NCBI GenBank assembly: GCA_019653755.1
Contig: BPCL01000003.1
Location: forward strand, 1-64,000
Source of the DNA: Woeseia sp.
Lineage (GTDB): Bacteria; Pseudomonadota; Gammaproteobacteria; Steroidobacterales; UBA11654
Direction: 5' to 3'
Length of the DNA stretch: 64,000 nucleotides
In this document: in pieces, positions 12,687 through 28,633 of the stretch
Layout of the letters: each line of letters begins with the position of its first letter
How positions within the stretch are numbered: the stretch's first letter is position 1
Program-made: the position numbers and the translations under genes
Notes under the pieces: model-generated
What the model saw: only the letters and a program-made list of their open reading frames with translations
What the model was told of the DNA's origin: nothing
The model's database searches: none

Positions 12687-12759
12687 GCCCACATAGCTCA
12701 GCAGGTAGAGCACTTCCATGGTAAGGAAGAGGTCACCGGTTCAACTCCGGTTGTGGGCT
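12687..12759 (+). tRNA. thrT: tRNA-Thr (anticodon GGT)
   Basis: A cloverleaf with acceptor GCCCACA/TGTGGGC, anticodon arm CTTCC-ATGGTAA-GGAAG (GGT) and discriminator T. Unlike the other tRNAs here, the 3' end reads CCG rather than CCA, so the mature CCA would need tRNA nucleotidyltransferase unless the base is an error. Confidence 0.95.
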
Positions 12760-12811
12760 CCGAAAGTTTCATTGTATTTGTTTAATTTTAGTTAATTGGG
12801 AGTTAATAATT

Positions 12812-14002
12812 ATGGCTAAAGAAAAATTTGAACGCACAAAACCACATATCAATGTAGGTACTATTGGTCATGTCGATCATGGTAAAACTACATTAACCGC
12901 AGCACTAACTAAATGTATGGCTGAGAAGTTTGGTGGTGATGCTTCAGCATTTGAAGATATTGATAATGCACCTGAAGAAAAGGAAAGAGGAATCACTATA
13001 GCAACTGCGCATGTTGAATATGAGAGTGAAGGCAGACATTATGCCCACGTAGATTGCCCTGGTCATGCTGATTATGTTAAGAACATGATTACCGGTGCTG
13101 CTCAGATGGACGGAGCAATCCTTGTCGTCTCAGCTGCAGATGGACCAATGCCTCAGACTAGAGAGCACATTCTATTGGCAAGAAACGTAGGTGTTCCTAA
13201 TATTGTAGTTTTCCTGAATAAGGCAGACCAAGTTGATGATGCTGAGCTTGTTGAGCTTGTTGAGATGGAAGTTAGAGAATTACTCTCCATGTATGACTTT
13301 GATGGAGACAATATTCCTATTATATCAGGAAGTGCTTTGAAAGCTCTTGAAGGTGATACAAGTGATGTAGGAATAGAGGCTGTAGAAAAACTGGTTGCAA
13401 CTATGGATGAATACTTCCCTGAGCCAGAGAGAGCTATTGATGGTGATTTCCTAATGCCTATTGAAGATGTTTTCTCAATTTCTGGTCGAGGTACTGTAGT
13501 TACAGGCAGAGTTGAAAGAGGTGTTGTAAAAGTTAACGATGAGATAGAAATTGTTGGCATTAAGGATACTCAAACAACTGTTTGTACAGGTGTCGAAATG
13601 TTTAGAAAACTTCTAGACCAAGGTCAAGCTGGCGATAATGTTGGTGTTCTACTTCGAGGCACAGCTCGTGAAGAAGTTGAACGTGGCCAAGTGCTTGCAA
13701 AGCCAAAGAGCATTAACCCACATGTTAAGTTTGAGGCTGATGTATATGCTTTGACTAAAGAGGAAGGCGGAAGGCATAAGCCGTTTTTCAATGGTTACAG
13801 ACCACAATTTTATTTCAGAACAACTGATGTTACTGGTGCTGTCACGCTTCCTGAAGGAACTGAGATGGTAATGCCAGGTGATGACACACATATAACTGTC
13901 GAGCTAATCGCGCCGATAGCTATGGAGGAATCACTAAGATTTTCTATCCGAGAAGGTGGAAGAACAGTTGGTTCAGGAGTTGTAACAAAAATTATTGAAT
14001 AA
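12812..14002 (+). CDS. tuf: elongation factor Tu
   Basis: This 396-residue GTPase delivers aminoacyl-tRNA to the ribosome. P-loop GHVDHGKTT starts near residue 18, [12 protein letters not shown] near 80 and NKAD near 135; domains 2 and 3 follow with [24 protein letters not shown] ribosome site precedes ATG 12812. It lies in the tufB position after four tRNAs. No second tuf occurs at the usual tufA place after fusA, so this may be the only copy. Confidence 0.99.
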   Translation: MAKEKFERTKPHINVGTIGHVDHGKTTLTAALTKCMAEKFGGDASAFEDIDNAPEEKERGITIATAHVEYESEGRHYAHVDCPGHADYVKNMITGAAQMDGAILVVSAADGPMPQTREHILLARNVGVPNIVVFLNKADQVDDAELVELVEMEVRELLSMYDFDGDNIPIISGSALKALEGDTSDVGIEAVEKLVATMDEYFPEPERAIDGDFLMPIEDVFSISGRGTVVTGRVERGVVKVNDEIEIVGIKDTQTTVCTGVEMFRKLLDQGQAGDNVGVLLRGTAREEVERGQVLAKPKSINPHVKFEADVYALTKEEGGRHKPFFNGYRPQFYFRTTDVTGAVTLPEGTEMVMPGDDTHITVELIAPIAMEESLRFSIREGGRTVGSGVVTKIIE

Positions 14003-14009
14003 CTGACTT

Positions 14010-14085
14010 AGGCCAGTAGCTCAACTGGTAGAGCGGCGGTCTCCAAAACCGCAGGTTGGGGGTTCAAGTCCCTCCTGGCCTGCCA
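14010..14085 (+). tRNA. trpT: tRNA-Trp (anticodon CCA)
   Basis: A 76-nt cloverleaf: acceptor AGGCCAG/TTGGCCT-like pairing, anticodon arm GCGGT-CTCCAAA-ACCGC (CCA), T-arm GTTCAAGTC and encoded CCA. It lies between tuf and secE, a conserved position. Confidence 0.97.
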
Positions 14086-14101
14086 CAAAACGAGAAGAAG
14101 T

Positions 14102-14473
14102 GTGACAGAATTAAGTAATAAAGAAATTAGTTCGACCTTAGACACATTAAAGATGGCATCAGCTGTTGCTATTCTGCTGTCGTCTGTGTTTAGTTTTTAC
14201 TACTTTGCAGAATTATCAGTACTGATAAGGGTACTGGTAGTTATATTTTCTGTGATTTTGTCTTTAATGATATTTTTTAGTACACAGAGAGGAATAATAT
14301 TTTGGGATTTTATTCAAGGTTCTAGAGTAGAAATGAGGAAAGTAGTTTGGCCGACAAAGCAAGAAACTATTCAAACCACACTCACTGTCTTTATGTTTGT
14401 TTTAGTTTTAGGCATCTTTTTTTGGCTGTTAGATTTTTTGCTTCTCTACATTACAACATCAATTACTTCGTAA
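14102..14473 (+). CDS. secE: preprotein translocase subunit SecE
   Basis: A small membrane subunit that clamps SecY in the Sec translocon. The 123-residue protein has two N-terminal hydrophobic segments, then the conserved amphipathic block VEMRKVVWPTKQETIQTT near residue 80 and a last membrane span. The start is GTG at 14102, after GAGAAGAA, which overlaps nothing. Three spans are usual for gammaproteobacterial SecE. nusG follows after 12 nt. Confidence 0.95.
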   Translation: MTELSNKEISSTLDTLKMASAVAILLSSVFSFYYFAELSVLIRVLVVIFSVILSLMIFFSTQRGIIFWDFIQGSRVEMRKVVWPTKQETIQTTLTVFMFVLVLGIFFWLLDFLLLYITTSITS

Positions 14474-14485
14474 GGCTTATATAAT

Positions 14486-15019
14486 ATGGAACATCAATGG
14501 TATGTGTTACAAGTTTATTCTAACTTTGAAAAGAAAGTTATGACCATGCTTGAAGAGAGGATAAGAGTCTCTGGTCTTGAGAAGGAAATTACTGATGTTG
14601 TCGTTCCTATGGAAGAGGTTGTTGAGTTGAAGGGCGGCGAAAAGAAAACAACGGAAAGAAAATTTTTCCCAGGCTATGTTCTGATAAAAATGATAATGAA
14701 CGATGACACTTGGCATTTTATAAAATCTGTTCCTAATGTTATGGGATTTATTGGTGGCACCAGTGAGAAGCCCAGACCAATTTCAGATAATGAAGCTATG
14801 AATATTTTAAATAGAGCTGAAGATTCTGTAGATATGCCTCGGCCTAAGATCACATATCAACCAGGTGAAGTAGTTAGAGTTATCGACGGTCCTTTTAACG
14901 ATTTTAGTGGTGTTGTTGAGAATGTTAATTATGAAAAAAGCAAACTTAGTGTTGCGGTTCAAATTTTAGGAAGACCAACTCCTGTTGATCTAAATTTTAA
15001 TCAAGTAGAGAAGTCTTAA
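14486..15019 (+). CDS. nusG: transcription antitermination/elongation factor NusG
   Basis: A 177-residue factor that binds RNA polymerase and couples transcription to Rho or to ribosomal protein S10. The NGN domain begins [14 protein letters not shown] and holds [10 protein letters not shown] near residue 62; the C-terminal KOW domain is [19 protein letters not shown] near 130. Spacing is tight on both sides (12 nt after secE, 4 nt before rplK). Confidence 0.98.
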   Translation: MEHQWYVLQVYSNFEKKVMTMLEERIRVSGLEKEITDVVVPMEEVVELKGGEKKTTERKFFPGYVLIKMIMNDDTWHFIKSVPNVMGFIGGTSEKPRPISDNEAMNILNRAEDSVDMPRPKITYQPGEVVRVIDGPFNDFSGVVENVNYEKSKLSVAVQILGRPTPVDLNFNQVEKS

Positions 15020-15023
15020 TCTA

Positions 15024-15458
15024 ATGGCAAAAAAAGAAAAAAAAGTTGTAAATATAGTGAAGCTGCAAATCCCAGCTGGTCAAGCCAATCCAAGTCCTCC
15101 AGTTGGACCTGCATTAGGCCAGGCGGGATTAAATATAATGGACTTTTGCAATGCTTTTAACTCAAAAACTGGCGACGCTGAACCAGGTGTTTTGATACCT
15201 GTTGTGATCTCGGTATACAGCGATAAATCGTTTACTTTTGTTACAAAATCACCACCAGCTTCAACACTATTAAGAAAAGCTGCAGGAATTGATAAAGGTA
15301 GCGGAACACCAAATACAGAGAAGGTTGGAAAAGTTACTAGAAAGCAAATTGACGAGATAATAGAGATTAAAAAAGAAGATTTAAATGCATTTGATACTGA
15401 AGCTGCACAAAAAATTATTGAAGGCACTGCCAGGAGCATGGGCCTTGAAGTTGAGTAA
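15024..15458 (+). CDS. rplK: 50S ribosomal protein L11
   Basis: L11 (144 residues) binds the GTPase-associated 23S region with L10/L12. The N-terminal block [21 protein letters not shown] is characteristic and contains the thiostrepton-region prolines; the C-terminal RNA-binding domain holds [15 protein letters not shown] lysine-rich KKEKKV lead precedes the core. Confidence 0.98.
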   Translation: MAKKEKKVVNIVKLQIPAGQANPSPPVGPALGQAGLNIMDFCNAFNSKTGDAEPGVLIPVVISVYSDKSFTFVTKSPPASTLLRKAAGIDKGSGTPNTEKVGKVTRKQIDEIIEIKKEDLNAFDTEAAQKIIEGTARSMGLEVE

Positions 15459-15474
15459 CATTAATTAAAGTAAA

Positions 15475-16158
15475 ATGACAAAAAGTTCAAAAAGACATAC
15501 AGATAATAAAGACTTGGTTGATGCTGAAAAGAGGTACGATCTGGAAGAAGCTATCACCATACTTAAGGATGCTACAAATGCGAAGTTTGAAGAGAGCATA
15601 GATGTGGCTATTAATCTTGGAATTGATGGGAAATTAAGCGATCAGAATGTTAGAGGTTCAGCAATTCTTCCCAATGGAAGCGGCAAAAATATGAGGATTG
15701 TTGTTTTTGCAGAAGGCGAAGATGCTGATGCAGCTAAGTCAGCTGGAGCAGATGAAGTTGGCATGGATGATTTAGCTGAGAAGATAAAATCAGGATATTC
15801 AGATTTTGAACTTGTAATCTCAACTCCGTCATCAATGAAAATAGTAGGTCAATTAGGACAGATTTTGGGACCAAAAGGTGTGATGCCTAATCCTAAGGAT
15901 GGAACAGTAACTAAGAATATTAAAGATGCTGTTAACAATGCTAAGAAAGGACAAGCAATGTTTAGAAATGATAAAGGCGGGATCATTCATTGCTCTATTG
16001 GTAAACTCAATTTTTCTGAACAGGCTATAAAAGAAAATTTCAGGTCTCTTATTGATGAGATTAAGAAAAATAGACCAGCGTCTGCAAAAGGGGTCTTTAT
16101 TAAGATGATTACGCTAAGTTCGACTATGGGACCTGGCTTGAAACTAAAAGAAAGTTGA
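15475..16158 (+). CDS. rplA: 50S ribosomal protein L1
   Basis: L1 forms the mobile stalk at the E site. At 227 residues it is near the usual length; FEESIDVAINLGID is near residue 38, GQLGQILGPKGVMPNPK near 125 and GKLNFSEQAIKEN near 176. In E. coli L1 represses the rplKA mRNA; here rplK and rplA are 16 nt apart, and no obvious L1 leader mimic was identified. Confidence 0.98.
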   Translation: MTKSSKRHTDNKDLVDAEKRYDLEEAITILKDATNAKFEESIDVAINLGIDGKLSDQNVRGSAILPNGSGKNMRIVVFAEGEDADAAKSAGADEVGMDDLAEKIKSGYSDFELVISTPSSMKIVGQLGQILGPKGVMPNPKDGTVTKNIKDAVNNAKKGQAMFRNDKGGIIHCSIGKLNFSEQAIKENFRSLIDEIKKNRPASAKGVFIKMITLSSTMGPGLKLKES

Positions 16159-16180
16159 GAAGGAATTAAAGGAATAAGAT

Positions 16181-16711
16181 ATGCCACTCAATATAGAAGC
16201 AAAAAAAGAAGTTGTTAAAGAATTAAATTCTGAAGCTAATAATTCAGTTGCTGGAGCTATTGCAGAGTTTAGTGGATTGAATGTTAAAGACCTAACTCTT
16301 TTGCGCACAAGAGCAAGAGAATCAGATATTTATCTTAAGGTGGTTAAAAATTCTTTATCAAGAAGAGCTTTTGCTGAGACTAATTTTGAATGTTTAGTTG
16401 ATGGTTTAAATGGGCCGATAATTATTGCTTTATCAAAAGAAGATCTAGCTTCACCAGCAAGATTATTTAAAGATTTTGGAAAAGATTATGAACAGCTTAG
16501 AACCGTTGGTTTATCTATCAATGGAGCAGCTTATCCAGCTTCGGATCTAGAAAGAATTGCAAAATTACCTTCTAAGGATGAAGCCTATTCTATGCTCATG
16601 GGCTTAATGAAAGCGCCTATAGAAAAAACAGTAAGATTATTAAATGAAGTACCTACAAAGTTTGTCAGGCTTTCGAATGCTATGAAAGATAAACAAGAAG
16701 AGGTTTCTTAA
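16181..16711 (+). CDS. rplJ: 50S ribosomal protein L10
   Basis: L10 (176 residues) anchors L7/L12 dimers at the stalk base. FSGLNVKDLTLLRTRARE and VVKNSLSRRAF form the rRNA-binding N-terminal domain; the last 40 residues are the helical L12-docking tail. An AAAGGA site precedes ATG 16181. The gap from rplA is only 22 nt, so the long rplJ leader that carries autoregulation in E. coli is absent. Confidence 0.97.
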   Translation: MPLNIEAKKEVVKELNSEANNSVAGAIAEFSGLNVKDLTLLRTRARESDIYLKVVKNSLSRRAFAETNFECLVDGLNGPIIIALSKEDLASPARLFKDFGKDYEQLRTVGLSINGAAYPASDLERIAKLPSKDEAYSMLMGLMKAPIEKTVRLLNEVPTKFVRLSNAMKDKQEEVS

Positions 16712-16770
16712 AGTTAAATTTTTGTATAAAATTCCCAATCTTTTTTTGGGTCTTGAAGAGGAGATAAAAA

Positions 16771-17169
16771 ATGGCAAAAGCTAGTGTATCAACGAAAGAG
16801 GAAGTCTTAGAGGCAATATCGAAGATGTCTGTAATGGACTTAGTTGAATTAATATCTGAGATGGAAGAAAAATTTGGAGTCACAGCTGCAGCTCCAGTTG
16901 CAGTTGCTGCTGCGCCAGCAGCAGGGGACTCAGAAGATTCGGCTTCAGGCGATGAGCAAACCGAGTTTGAAGTAATTCTTCAGGGTATAGGTGATAATAA
17001 AATTGCAGTAATCAAGGCAGTAAGGTCAATTACTGGTCTAGGCTTAAAGGACGCTAAAGATATTGTTGAAGGTGCGCCAAAGTCTTTAAAGGAATCGGTG
17101 TCAAAAGAAGAAGCAGATGAAATGAAGAATCAGCTAGAAGAAGCTGGCGCTTCAGTTGAGTTAAAATAG
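16771..17169 (+). CDS. rplL: 50S ribosomal protein L7/L12
   Basis: This stalk protein recruits translational GTPases. The 132-residue sequence has the dimerization domain ([19 protein letters not shown]), an Ala/Ser/Asp-rich hinge that is slightly longer and more acidic than in E. coli ([12 protein letters not shown]), and the C-terminal domain with [18 protein letters not shown] strong GAAGAGGAG ribosome site precedes it, consistent with the four- to six-fold stoichiometry over L10. Confidence 0.98.
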   Translation: MAKASVSTKEEVLEAISKMSVMDLVELISEMEEKFGVTAAAPVAVAAAPAAGDSEDSASGDEQTEFEVILQGIGDNKIAVIKAVRSITGLGLKDAKDIVEGAPKSLKESVSKEEADEMKNQLEEAGASVELK

Positions 17170-17213
17170 TTTTTTGTTTCACAACTTGATGCTAAGAGTA
17201 AGTAATACAACTT

Positions 17214-17234
17214 CTCAGTCTTATTAAGACTGAG
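17214..17234 (+). promoter_or_regulatory. hairpin between rplL and rpoB (attenuator or RNA-processing site)
   Basis: CTCAGTCTTATTAAGACTGAG is a perfect inverted repeat with a very short loop and no T-run, in the 90-nt rplL-rpoB gap. E. coli has an attenuator and an RNase III site in the same place to lower rpoBC expression relative to rplJL. Confidence 0.65.
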
Positions 17235-17259
17235 CAGCTTTATATAGGTATTCAAATAT

Positions 17260-21370
<4,111 letters not shown>

Positions 21371-21381
21371 TTAGGTATTAA

Positions 21382-24300
21382 ATGAAAAATTTATTAAATA
21401 TATTTAACCAAAAATCTATGTCAGAAGATTTTGATCATATAAGAATAGCATTAGCTTCTCCAGATATGATTAGATCATGGTCATATGGTGAAGTTAAAAA
21501 GCCAGAGACAATTAACTATAGGACATTTAGACCTGAAAGAGACGGATTGTTTTGTGCAAAGATTTTTGGCCCAGTTAAGGATTACGAATGCCTGTGTGGT
21601 AAATATAAAAGGTTGAAACATAGAGGCGTAGTTTGTGAAAAGTGTGGTGTAGAAGTCACTATGAGCAAGGTTAGAAGAGAGAGAATGGGTCATCTCGAAT
21701 TAGCTAGTCCTGTAGCACATATTTGGTTTCTTAAGTCATTGCCGTCAAGAATAGGTTTGTTATTAGATATGACTCTACGAGAAATAGAAAGAGTCTTATA
21801 TTTTGAAGCTTATCTCGTTACTGACCCTGGAATGACTGATCTCAAAAGAGGCCAACTTATGTCTGAAGAAGAATATCTTGAGTCACTAGAACAGTATGGC
21901 GATGATTTTTCTGCAGCTATGGGCGCAGAAGCCATCCATGCAATCTTGAAAAAATTAGATTTGAGAAATGCCATGGATCAAATTCAGGAAGATATGGCAT
22001 CTACTGCATCTCAGATTAAGATCAAGCGTTATCAAAAACGTATCAAATTACTTGAGGCACTTATTAATTCAGGTAATAGGCCAGAATGGATGATTCTTCA
22101 AGTTTTACCAATTCTACCTCCAGATCTTAGACCTTTAGTTCCTCTAGATGGAGGACGGTTCGCCACATCAGATTTGAATGATTTATATCGAAGGGTAATT
22201 AATAGAAATAATAGGCTGCAAAGACTACTCGATCTAAATGCACCAGAAATTATTGTTAGAAATGAGAAAAGAATGTTACAAAAATCTGTCGATGCTCTTC
22301 TGGATAATGGAAGGATGGGCCGTGCTGTAACTGGATCGAATAAGCGACCTTTAAAATCCTTAGCAGACATGATTAAAGGAAAACAAGGAAGGTTTAGGCA
22401 GAATCTGTTAGGCAAACGAGTAGATTACTCAGGTAGATCAGTAATTGTAGTCGGACCTACATTAAAACTACATCAGTGTGGCATTCCTAAAAAAATGGCT
22501 CTCGAGTTATTTAAACCATTTGTCTTTAGCAAGTTGATCTATCGAGGTGAAGCGTCAACAATAAAATCAGCTAAAAGGTTAGTGGAACAAGAAGGACCTG
22601 AAATTTGGGACATATTAGATGGGGTCATTAGGCAGCACCCTGTATTATTAAATAGGGCGCCAACACTTCATAGACTAGGTATACAGGCATTTGAGCCTGT
22701 TCTAGTTGAAGGTAAGGCTATACAGCTTCACCCTTTGGTTTGTAAGGCATTTAACGCAGATTTTGATGGAGACCAGATGGCTGTTCATGTACCTCTTTCT
22801 ATTGAGGCACAACTTGAGAGTAGAGCATTGATGATGTCATCTAATAACATATTATCGCCAGCAAATGGCGAACCTATAATTGTTCCATCTCAAGATGTAG
22901 TTTTAGGCCTCTATTATATGACCAGGGAAAAGATTAATGACAAAGGTGAAAATTCAATATTTGCTGATATTACTGAGGTAGAGAGATCTTTCGCAAATAA
23001 CTTTGTTAACTTACACGCCAAAATTAAATTGCGTATCAAGGAATATAAACAAGGATCTGAAGAATTTGAATCAAGCATTATTGACACTACTGTAGGCAGG
23101 GCTTTACTGTCCAAGATACTTCCAAAAGAAATACCGTTTTCGGAAATCAATAAGCCTATGGACAGCAAAGCAATATCTAACCTGATCAACAAATGTTATC
23201 GTGAAGTTGGTTTAAAGCCCGCTGTTATATTTGCAGACAAGCTTATGTATTTGGGTTTTGAATATGCTACAAAATCAGGTGTTTCCATCGCCTTGGATGA
23301 TATGGTTGTACCCGAACAAAAAGAATCAATTTTATCTGAAGCTGAATCCCAAGTTAAAAATATACAGTCTCAATTTACTTCGGGCTTACTAACACAAGGT
23401 GAGAGATACAATAAAGTTGTTGATATATGGTCTAGAACAAATGATCAAGTTGCTAGTGCTATGATGGATAAATTAGGCACAGAGGAAGTTAAGGACTCAG
23501 ATGGTAAAAAACAGAATCAGGATTCATTTAACTCCATTTATATGATGGCAGACTCAGGAGCTCGAGGCTCTGCAGCACAAATCAGACAATTGGCAGGAAT
23601 GAGAGGCTTAATGGCTAAACCTGACGGGTCAATTATTGAAACGCCAATTACAGCTAATTTCAGGGAAGGTTTAAATATACTTCAATACTTTATCTCAACT
23701 CATGGCGCTAGAAAGGGTTTGGCTGATACAGCTTTAAAAACAGCAAATTCTGGATATTTGACGAGAAGGTTAGTGGATGTTTCACAAGATTTAGTAGTAA
23801 CAGAAGAAGATTGTAAGACGAAAAACGGACTGACTCTAACTGCAGTCGTTGAAGGTGGGGAAGTTGTTCAAGATCTTAGTCAGAGAGTATTAGGCAGAGT
23901 TACTGTTGATGCAGTTAAAGACAGAGAAAATAAAAAAGTAATTATTAAAGCTGGGACTTTAATAGACGAAAACAATGTTAAATTAATTGCAGATAATAGC
24001 GTAGATTCAATGACTATAAGAACTCCTGTTATGTGTGATACTACTCACGGTATCTGTGTTCAATGCTATGGAAGAGATCTCGCACGAGGCCATGTAGTAA
24101 ATATAGGCGAGGCAGTGGGTATAATTGCTGCCCAATCAATAGGTGAGCCTGGCACTCAACTTACAATGAGAACATTCCATATTGGTGGTGCTGCTTCTAG
24201 CGCCGCTGCTGTGAATTCTATAGAAGTCTCAAATGATGGTGAAGCATCTCTTTACAATCTTAAAACAATAAAAAATAAGGATAAGAATTTGGTTGCAGTT

Positions 24301-25569
24301 AGCAGATCTGGAGAAATTATTATTTTAGATAAATATGCTAAGGAAAAAGAACGTTATAAGGTTCCATATGGAGCAGTAATTAATATCAAGGATAAACAGA
24401 AAGTTAAATCTGGAGATGTTATTTCTACATGGGATCCTCACACACACCCTATTGTATCTGAAGCAAGTGGAATCATGACTTTTGAAGATTTTATAGATGG
24501 GGTTACAGTTACCGAACAACTAGATGAAGCAACTGGATTGTCAAATATCATAGTAATGGATTATAAGAAACAATCAGGTACCTCATCATCAAGTAGACCA
24601 AAAGCGGCGCTTTTAAATGCTAAAGGAAAACCTGTAATGTTTAAAGGGACTGAAACACCTATAGTTTATACATTTCCACCTGGAGCTATTTTAAGTATTC
24701 AAGATGGACAAAAAATAAATGCCGGAGACGTTATAGCTAGAATACCTCTCGAATCTTCTAAAACCAGCGATATTACAGGAGGATTACCTAGAGTAGCTGA
24801 TCTGTTTGAGGCAAGGAAGCCAAAGGATGCTGCAATATTAGCAAAGTATTCAGGTATAACGAGTTTTGGAAAAGAAACAAAAGGCAAAGTTAGGTTAGTG
24901 ATAACAGATGATGATGGAGAAAGTTTTGAAGAACTAATTCCAAAGACAAGAACACTAAATATTTTTGAAGGTGAGAAAATTCAAAAAGGTGAGATTATTT
25001 CTGACGGCGAACTCAGCTTGCACGATATTTTAGAGGTACAGGGTGTTGAAAGCTTGGCTGAATATCTTGTTAAAGAAGTGCAGGATGTATATAGACTTCA
25101 AGGTGTTCCAATTAATGATAAGCATATAGAAATTATAATTAGGCAAATGATGAGAACATTAGAGATTGAAGAATCAGGAGATACCAATTTGTTAAAAGGC
25201 GAGCTTATTAACAGGTCAGACCTCTTGGAGTTAAATCAAAAGATGCTTAATGAGGAGCTTAAGCCTGCAAAATATAAACCTACAGTAATGGGAATAACAA
25301 AAGCGTCCTTAGCAACAACTTCATTTATATCTGCTGCATCATTTCAAGAAACAACACGAGTTCTTACAGAAGCCGCAGTCAAAGGTTCAATAGATAAATT
25401 AAGAGGCCTCAAAGAAAATGTAGTCGTAGGAAGACTTGTCCCAGCAGGTACAGGATATAACACTGAAGCAGATGCATCTCAAATAGCTGAGGAGGAGTTT
25501 GCAAAGGGATTGAAAGAGTTAGATGAATCTTCAAAAGAAAAAAGTACAGTTGAGGCTGGAAAAGCCTAG
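21382..25569 (+). CDS. rpoC: RNA polymerase beta' subunit
   Basis: An intact 1395-residue subunit. The N-terminal zinc site is [20 protein letters not shown] (from residue 71), the catalytic magnesium loop [12 protein letters not shown] lies near 460, the bridge-helix/trigger-loop region follows ([17 protein letters not shown], then [16 protein letters not shown] near 920), and the second zinc site is [19 protein letters not shown] near 880. It ends with an acidic/lysine tail ([13 protein letters not shown]). Confidence 0.99.
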   Translation: MKNLLNIFNQKSMSEDFDHIRIALASPDMIRSWSYGEVKKPETINYRTFRPERDGLFCAKIFGPVKDYECLCGKYKRLKHRGVVCEKCGVEVTMSKVRRERMGHLELASPVAHIWFLKSLPSRIGLLLDMTLREIERVLYFEAYLVTDPGMTDLKRGQLMSEEEYLESLEQYGDDFSAAMGAEAIHAILKKLDLRNAMDQIQEDMASTASQIKIKRYQKRIKLLEALINSGNRPEWMILQVLPILPPDLRPLVPLDGGRFATSDLNDLYRRVINRNNRLQRLLDLNAPEIIVRNEKRMLQKSVDALLDNGRMGRAVTGSNKRPLKSLADMIKGKQGRFRQNLLGKRVDYSGRSVIVVGPTLKLHQCGIPKKMALELFKPFVFSKLIYRGEASTIKSAKRLVEQEGPEIWDILDGVIRQHPVLLNRAPTLHRLGIQAFEPVLVEGKAIQLHPLVCKAFNADFDGDQMAVHVPLSIEAQLESRALMMSSNNILSPANGEPIIVPSQDVVLGLYYMTREKINDKGENSIFADITEVERSFANNFVNLHAKIKLRIKEYKQGSEEFESSIIDTTVGRALLSKILPKEIPFSEINKPMDSKAISNLINKCYREVGLKPAVIFADKLMYLGFEYATKSGVSIALDDMVVPEQKESILSEAESQVKNIQSQFTSGLLTQGERYNKVVDIWSRTNDQVASAMMDKLGTEEVKDSDGKKQNQDSFNSIYMMADSGARGSAAQIRQLAGMRGLMAKPDGSIIETPITANFREGLNILQYFISTHGARKGLADTALKTANSGYLTRRLVDVSQDLVVTEEDCKTKNGLTLTAVVEGGEVVQDLSQRVLGRVTVDAVKDRENKKVIIKAGTLIDENNVKLIADNSVDSMTIRTPVMCDTTHGICVQCYGRDLARGHVVNIGEAVGIIAAQSIGEPGTQLTMRTFHIGGAASSAAAVNSIEVSNDGEASLYNLKTIKNKDKNLVAVSRSGEIIILDKYAKEKERYKVPYGAVINIKDKQKVKSGDVISTWDPHTHPIVSEASGIMTFEDFIDGVTVTEQLDEATGLSNIIVMDYKKQSGTSSSSRPKAALLNAKGKPVMFKGTETPIVYTFPPGAILSIQDGQKINAGDVIARIPLESSKTSDITGGLPRVADLFEARKPKDAAILAKYSGITSFGKETKGKVRLVITDDDGESFEELIPKTRTLNIFEGEKIQKGEIISDGELSLHDILEVQGVESLAEYLVKEVQDVYRLQGVPINDKHIEIIIRQMMRTLEIEESGDTNLLKGELINRSDLLELNQKMLNEELKPAKYKPTVMGITKASLATTSFISAASFQETTRVLTEAAVKGSIDKLRGLKENVVVGRLVPAGTGYNTEADASQIAEEEFAKGLKELDESSKEKSTVEAGKA

Positions 25570-25588
25570 ATAAATTAATTTAAATTAC

Positions 25589-25617
25589 TTGAACCATTTG
25601 CTAGAGAAGAATAGAAT
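25589..25617 (+). promoter_or_regulatory. candidate sigma-70 promoter for the str operon
   Basis: TTGAAC, a 17-nt spacer and TAGAAT lie in the 76-nt gap between rpoC and rpsL, 29 nt before the rpsL start. Both hexamers match consensus at four to five positions and spacing is optimal. Confidence 0.55.
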
Positions 25618-25645
25618 CCCTCAGAATTTATTTTGAAAATTAGTT

Positions 25646-26020
25646 ATGACTACGATAAATCAATTAGTTAGAAAGTCTAGAAAGAGGAAGTTAGTTAAGA
25701 ATAATGTTCCTGCACTAGAGGGCAAGCCTCAAAAGAGGGGGGTTTGTACTCGTGTTTATACCACAACCCCAAAGAAGCCAAATTCTGCTCTTAGAAAAGT
25801 AGCAAGGGTTAGACTTACAAATGGCTATGAGGTTACAAGTTATATAGGTGGTGAAGGACATAATTTGCAAGAACACTCTGTTGTTTTAATTCGTGGCGGG
25901 AGAGTAAAGGATCTTCCGGGAGTTCGATACCATACTATAAGAGGAACATTAGATTGCTCTGGTGTGAATGATAGAAAGCAGGGAAGATCAAAATACGGTG
26001 CCAAGAGGCCAAAAGGTTAA
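25646..26020 (+). CDS. rpsL: 30S ribosomal protein S12
   Basis: S12 (124 residues) lies at the decoding centre. [18 protein letters not shown] and [13 protein letters not shown] contain the two lysines altered in streptomycin resistance; both are wild type. It starts the str operon, 2 nt before rpsG. Confidence 0.99.
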   Translation: MTTINQLVRKSRKRKLVKNNVPALEGKPQKRGVCTRVYTTTPKKPNSALRKVARVRLTNGYEVTSYIGGEGHNLQEHSVVLIRGGRVKDLPGVRYHTIRGTLDCSGVNDRKQGRSKYGAKRPKG

Positions 26021-26022
26021 TT

Positions 26023-26502
26023 ATGTCTAGACGGAATGCAGCTATAAAAAGATCAATACTTCCAGATCCAAAATTTTCTAGTCGTTTATTGGCAAAATTT
26101 ATCAATATGATAATGAAAGATGGAAAAAAATCGACAGCAGAAACTATTGTTTATGAAGCTTTAGAAACATTAGTAGATAAGCTCGGGAAACCTGCTGATA
26201 AAGCACCTGAGGTATTTGCAGAAGTTTTAGAAAAGGTTAAACCTGTAGTGGAAGTCAGATCCAGAAGAGTTGGTGGTGCCACATACCAAATCCCAGTAGA
26301 AGTTAGGCATGATAGGAGAGAGGCATTAGCTATGCGTTGGTTAATAGAATCTGCAAGGTCAAGGCAAGAGAAGAGCATGAAAATTAAACTAGCAAATGAA
26401 CTTCTTGATGCATCTAATGATAAAGGCAATGCCATCAAGAAAAAAGAAGATACACATAAAATGGCAGAAGCGAATAAAGCTTTCTCTCATTTTCGATGGT
26501 AG
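26023..26502 (+). CDS. rpsG: 30S ribosomal protein S7
   Basis: S7 nucleates folding of the 16S 3' domain. The 159-residue protein shows [35 protein letters not shown] near residue 77 and a C-terminal [13 protein letters not shown]. It has the short-type C terminus. fusA begins 31 nt downstream. Confidence 0.99.
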   Translation: MSRRNAAIKRSILPDPKFSSRLLAKFINMIMKDGKKSTAETIVYEALETLVDKLGKPADKAPEVFAEVLEKVKPVVEVRSRRVGGATYQIPVEVRHDRREALAMRWLIESARSRQEKSMKIKLANELLDASNDKGNAIKKKEDTHKMAEANKAFSHFRW

Positions 26503-26533
26503 ATTCCTCAAGTTTTTTTAAGGGATAATCAAA

Positions 26534-28627
26534 ATGTCTAGACAAACACCAATTGAGAGATATAGAAATATAGGAATTATGGCTCATATTGATGCTGGGA
26601 AGACCACTACAACTGAGCGTGTTCTATTCTACACCGGAATATCTCATAAGATAGGAGAAGTCCATGACGGTAATGCAGTTATGGATTGGATGGAGCAAGA
26701 ACAAGAAAGAGGTATTACTATAACATCTGCTGCAACAACATGTTTTTGGCAAGGAATGGATCAACAATTTGATCAACATAGAATAAATATTATAGATACG
26801 CCTGGCCACGTTGATTTTACTATTGAAGTTGAACGATCTCTTAGAGTGCTTGATAGTGCAGTTGCAGTTTTTTGTGCAGTTGGAGGTGTAGAGCCCCAAT
26901 CAGAGACAGTTTGGAGACAAGCAAATAAATACTCTGTTCCTAGATTAGCTTTTGTTAATAAGATGGACAGAGCTGGAGCAGATTTTTTTAGAGTCGTTGA
27001 TCAAGTAAAAGAGCGCCTTGGAGCAAGCGCTGTTCCTATTCAGGTCCCAATTGGCGCAGAAGAAAACTTTAAAGGTGTTATTGATCTTATAAGAATGAAG
27101 GCAATTAATTGGAATGAAGATGACCTAGGCGCAACTTATACCGAAGAGGACATTCCTGAAGAGCTTCTTGAAACTTGCGAAGAACACAGGGAGGCTATGC
27201 TAGAAGCTGCTGCAGAGGCTTCTGAAGAGCTTCTTACCAAGTATTTAGAGGATGGTGACCTCTCAAACGAAGAGATTATTGAAGGCATAAGAATACGTAC
27301 TCTCACTAATGAGATTGTGCCTGTTATATGTGGATCTGCTTTTAAGAATAAAGGCGTACAAGCCATGTTAGATTCTGTTGTACATTTCTTGCCATCACCA
27401 CTGGACAAGCCATCAATCGTAGGTATTGGAGAAGATGGGGCTGATAGAACTAGAGAATCTAATGATGAAGAGAAATTTTCTGCTCTAGCTTTTAAAATTG
27501 CAAATGACCCTTATGTTGGGAACCTTACATTTTTCAGAGTGTATTCCGGCGTCTTGAATTCCGGTGACACTATCTATAACCCATTGAAAAGCCAGAAAGA
27601 AAGAATAGGTCGTATCTTACAAATGCATTCGAATTCGAGAGAAGAAATTAAAGAGGTTCGCGCTGGAGATATTGCTGCGGCAGTTGGTTTAAAGAATGTT
27701 ACTACTGGAGATACTCTTTCAGATATAAAAGATATTATCACCTTAGAGAAGATGGAATTTCCTGATCCGGTTATCTCAGTTGCAGTTGAACCAAAATCTA
27801 CAGAAGATGAATCAAAAATGGGTATAGGACTCCAAAAATTAGCTAAAGAAGATCCTTCATTCCAGGTCAAGACTGATGAAGAATCAGGACAGACAATAAT
27901 TTCAGGAATGGGAGAACTGCATCTAGATATTCTTGTTGATAGGCTATCTAGAGAATTCAATGTTGATGCTAACGTTGGAAGACCACAGGTTGCATATAGG
28001 GAAACAATAAGACAGAGCGTGGAACAGGAAGCTAAATTTGTAAGACAATCTGGAGGAAGGGGTCAATATGGGCATGTTTATATAAAAATGGAACCGCAAG
28101 AGCCAGGTATAGGATATGAATTTGTTAATGACATCACAGGCGGTGCAATACCAAGAGAATTTATTCCAGCAGTTGATAAGGGGATAAAAGAACAAATGTC
28201 TAATGGAGTCATCACAGGTTTTCCTGTGGTAGATGTGAAAGTCACATTATATGATGGCTCATTTCACGATGTAGATTCTAGTGAGGTAGCTTTCAGAGTA
28301 GCCGGATCTATGGCATTTAAACAAGGAGCTCTAAAGGCTAATCCAGTATTATTGGAGCCAGTAATGAAAGTTGAAGTGGTAACGCCTGAAGATTATATGG
28401 GTGATGTGAATGGTGATTTGAATAGAAGACGAGGTATTTTGCAAGGTATGGATGAATCGGCTGCAGGTAAGATTATAAGAGCCGAAGTTCCTTTAGCTGA
28501 AATGTTTGGTTATGCAACTGATCTAAGATCGATGAGCCAAGGAAGAGCTACTTATACCATGGAATTCGAAAAATATAGTGAAGCACCAAAACAACAAGCT
28601 GAAGCTATGTCAATTAATGAAGGATAG
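26534..28627 (+). CDS. fusA: elongation factor G
   Basis: This translocase GTPase (697 residues) has [19 protein letters not shown] near residue 17, [17 protein letters not shown] near 88 and [11 protein letters not shown] near 141, followed by domains II-V with [15 protein letters not shown] near 508. AAGGGA precedes the start. It is followed directly by rpsJ, 6 nt on, where many gammaproteobacteria have tufA. Confidence 0.99.
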   Translation: MSRQTPIERYRNIGIMAHIDAGKTTTTERVLFYTGISHKIGEVHDGNAVMDWMEQEQERGITITSAATTCFWQGMDQQFDQHRINIIDTPGHVDFTIEVERSLRVLDSAVAVFCAVGGVEPQSETVWRQANKYSVPRLAFVNKMDRAGADFFRVVDQVKERLGASAVPIQVPIGAEENFKGVIDLIRMKAINWNEDDLGATYTEEDIPEELLETCEEHREAMLEAAAEASEELLTKYLEDGDLSNEEIIEGIRIRTLTNEIVPVICGSAFKNKGVQAMLDSVVHFLPSPLDKPSIVGIGEDGADRTRESNDEEKFSALAFKIANDPYVGNLTFFRVYSGVLNSGDTIYNPLKSQKERIGRILQMHSNSREEIKEVRAGDIAAAVGLKNVTTGDTLSDIKDIITLEKMEFPDPVISVAVEPKSTEDESKMGIGLQKLAKEDPSFQVKTDEESGQTIISGMGELHLDILVDRLSREFNVDANVGRPQVAYRETIRQSVEQEAKFVRQSGGRGQYGHVYIKMEPQEPGIGYEFVNDITGGAIPREFIPAVDKGIKEQMSNGVITGFPVVDVKVTLYDGSFHDVDSSEVAFRVAGSMAFKQGALKANPVLLEPVMKVEVVTPEDYMGDVNGDLNRRRGILQGMDESAAGKIIRAEVPLAEMFGYATDLRSMSQGRATYTMEFEKYSEAPKQQAEAMSINEG

Positions 28628-28633
28628 AGGGGA

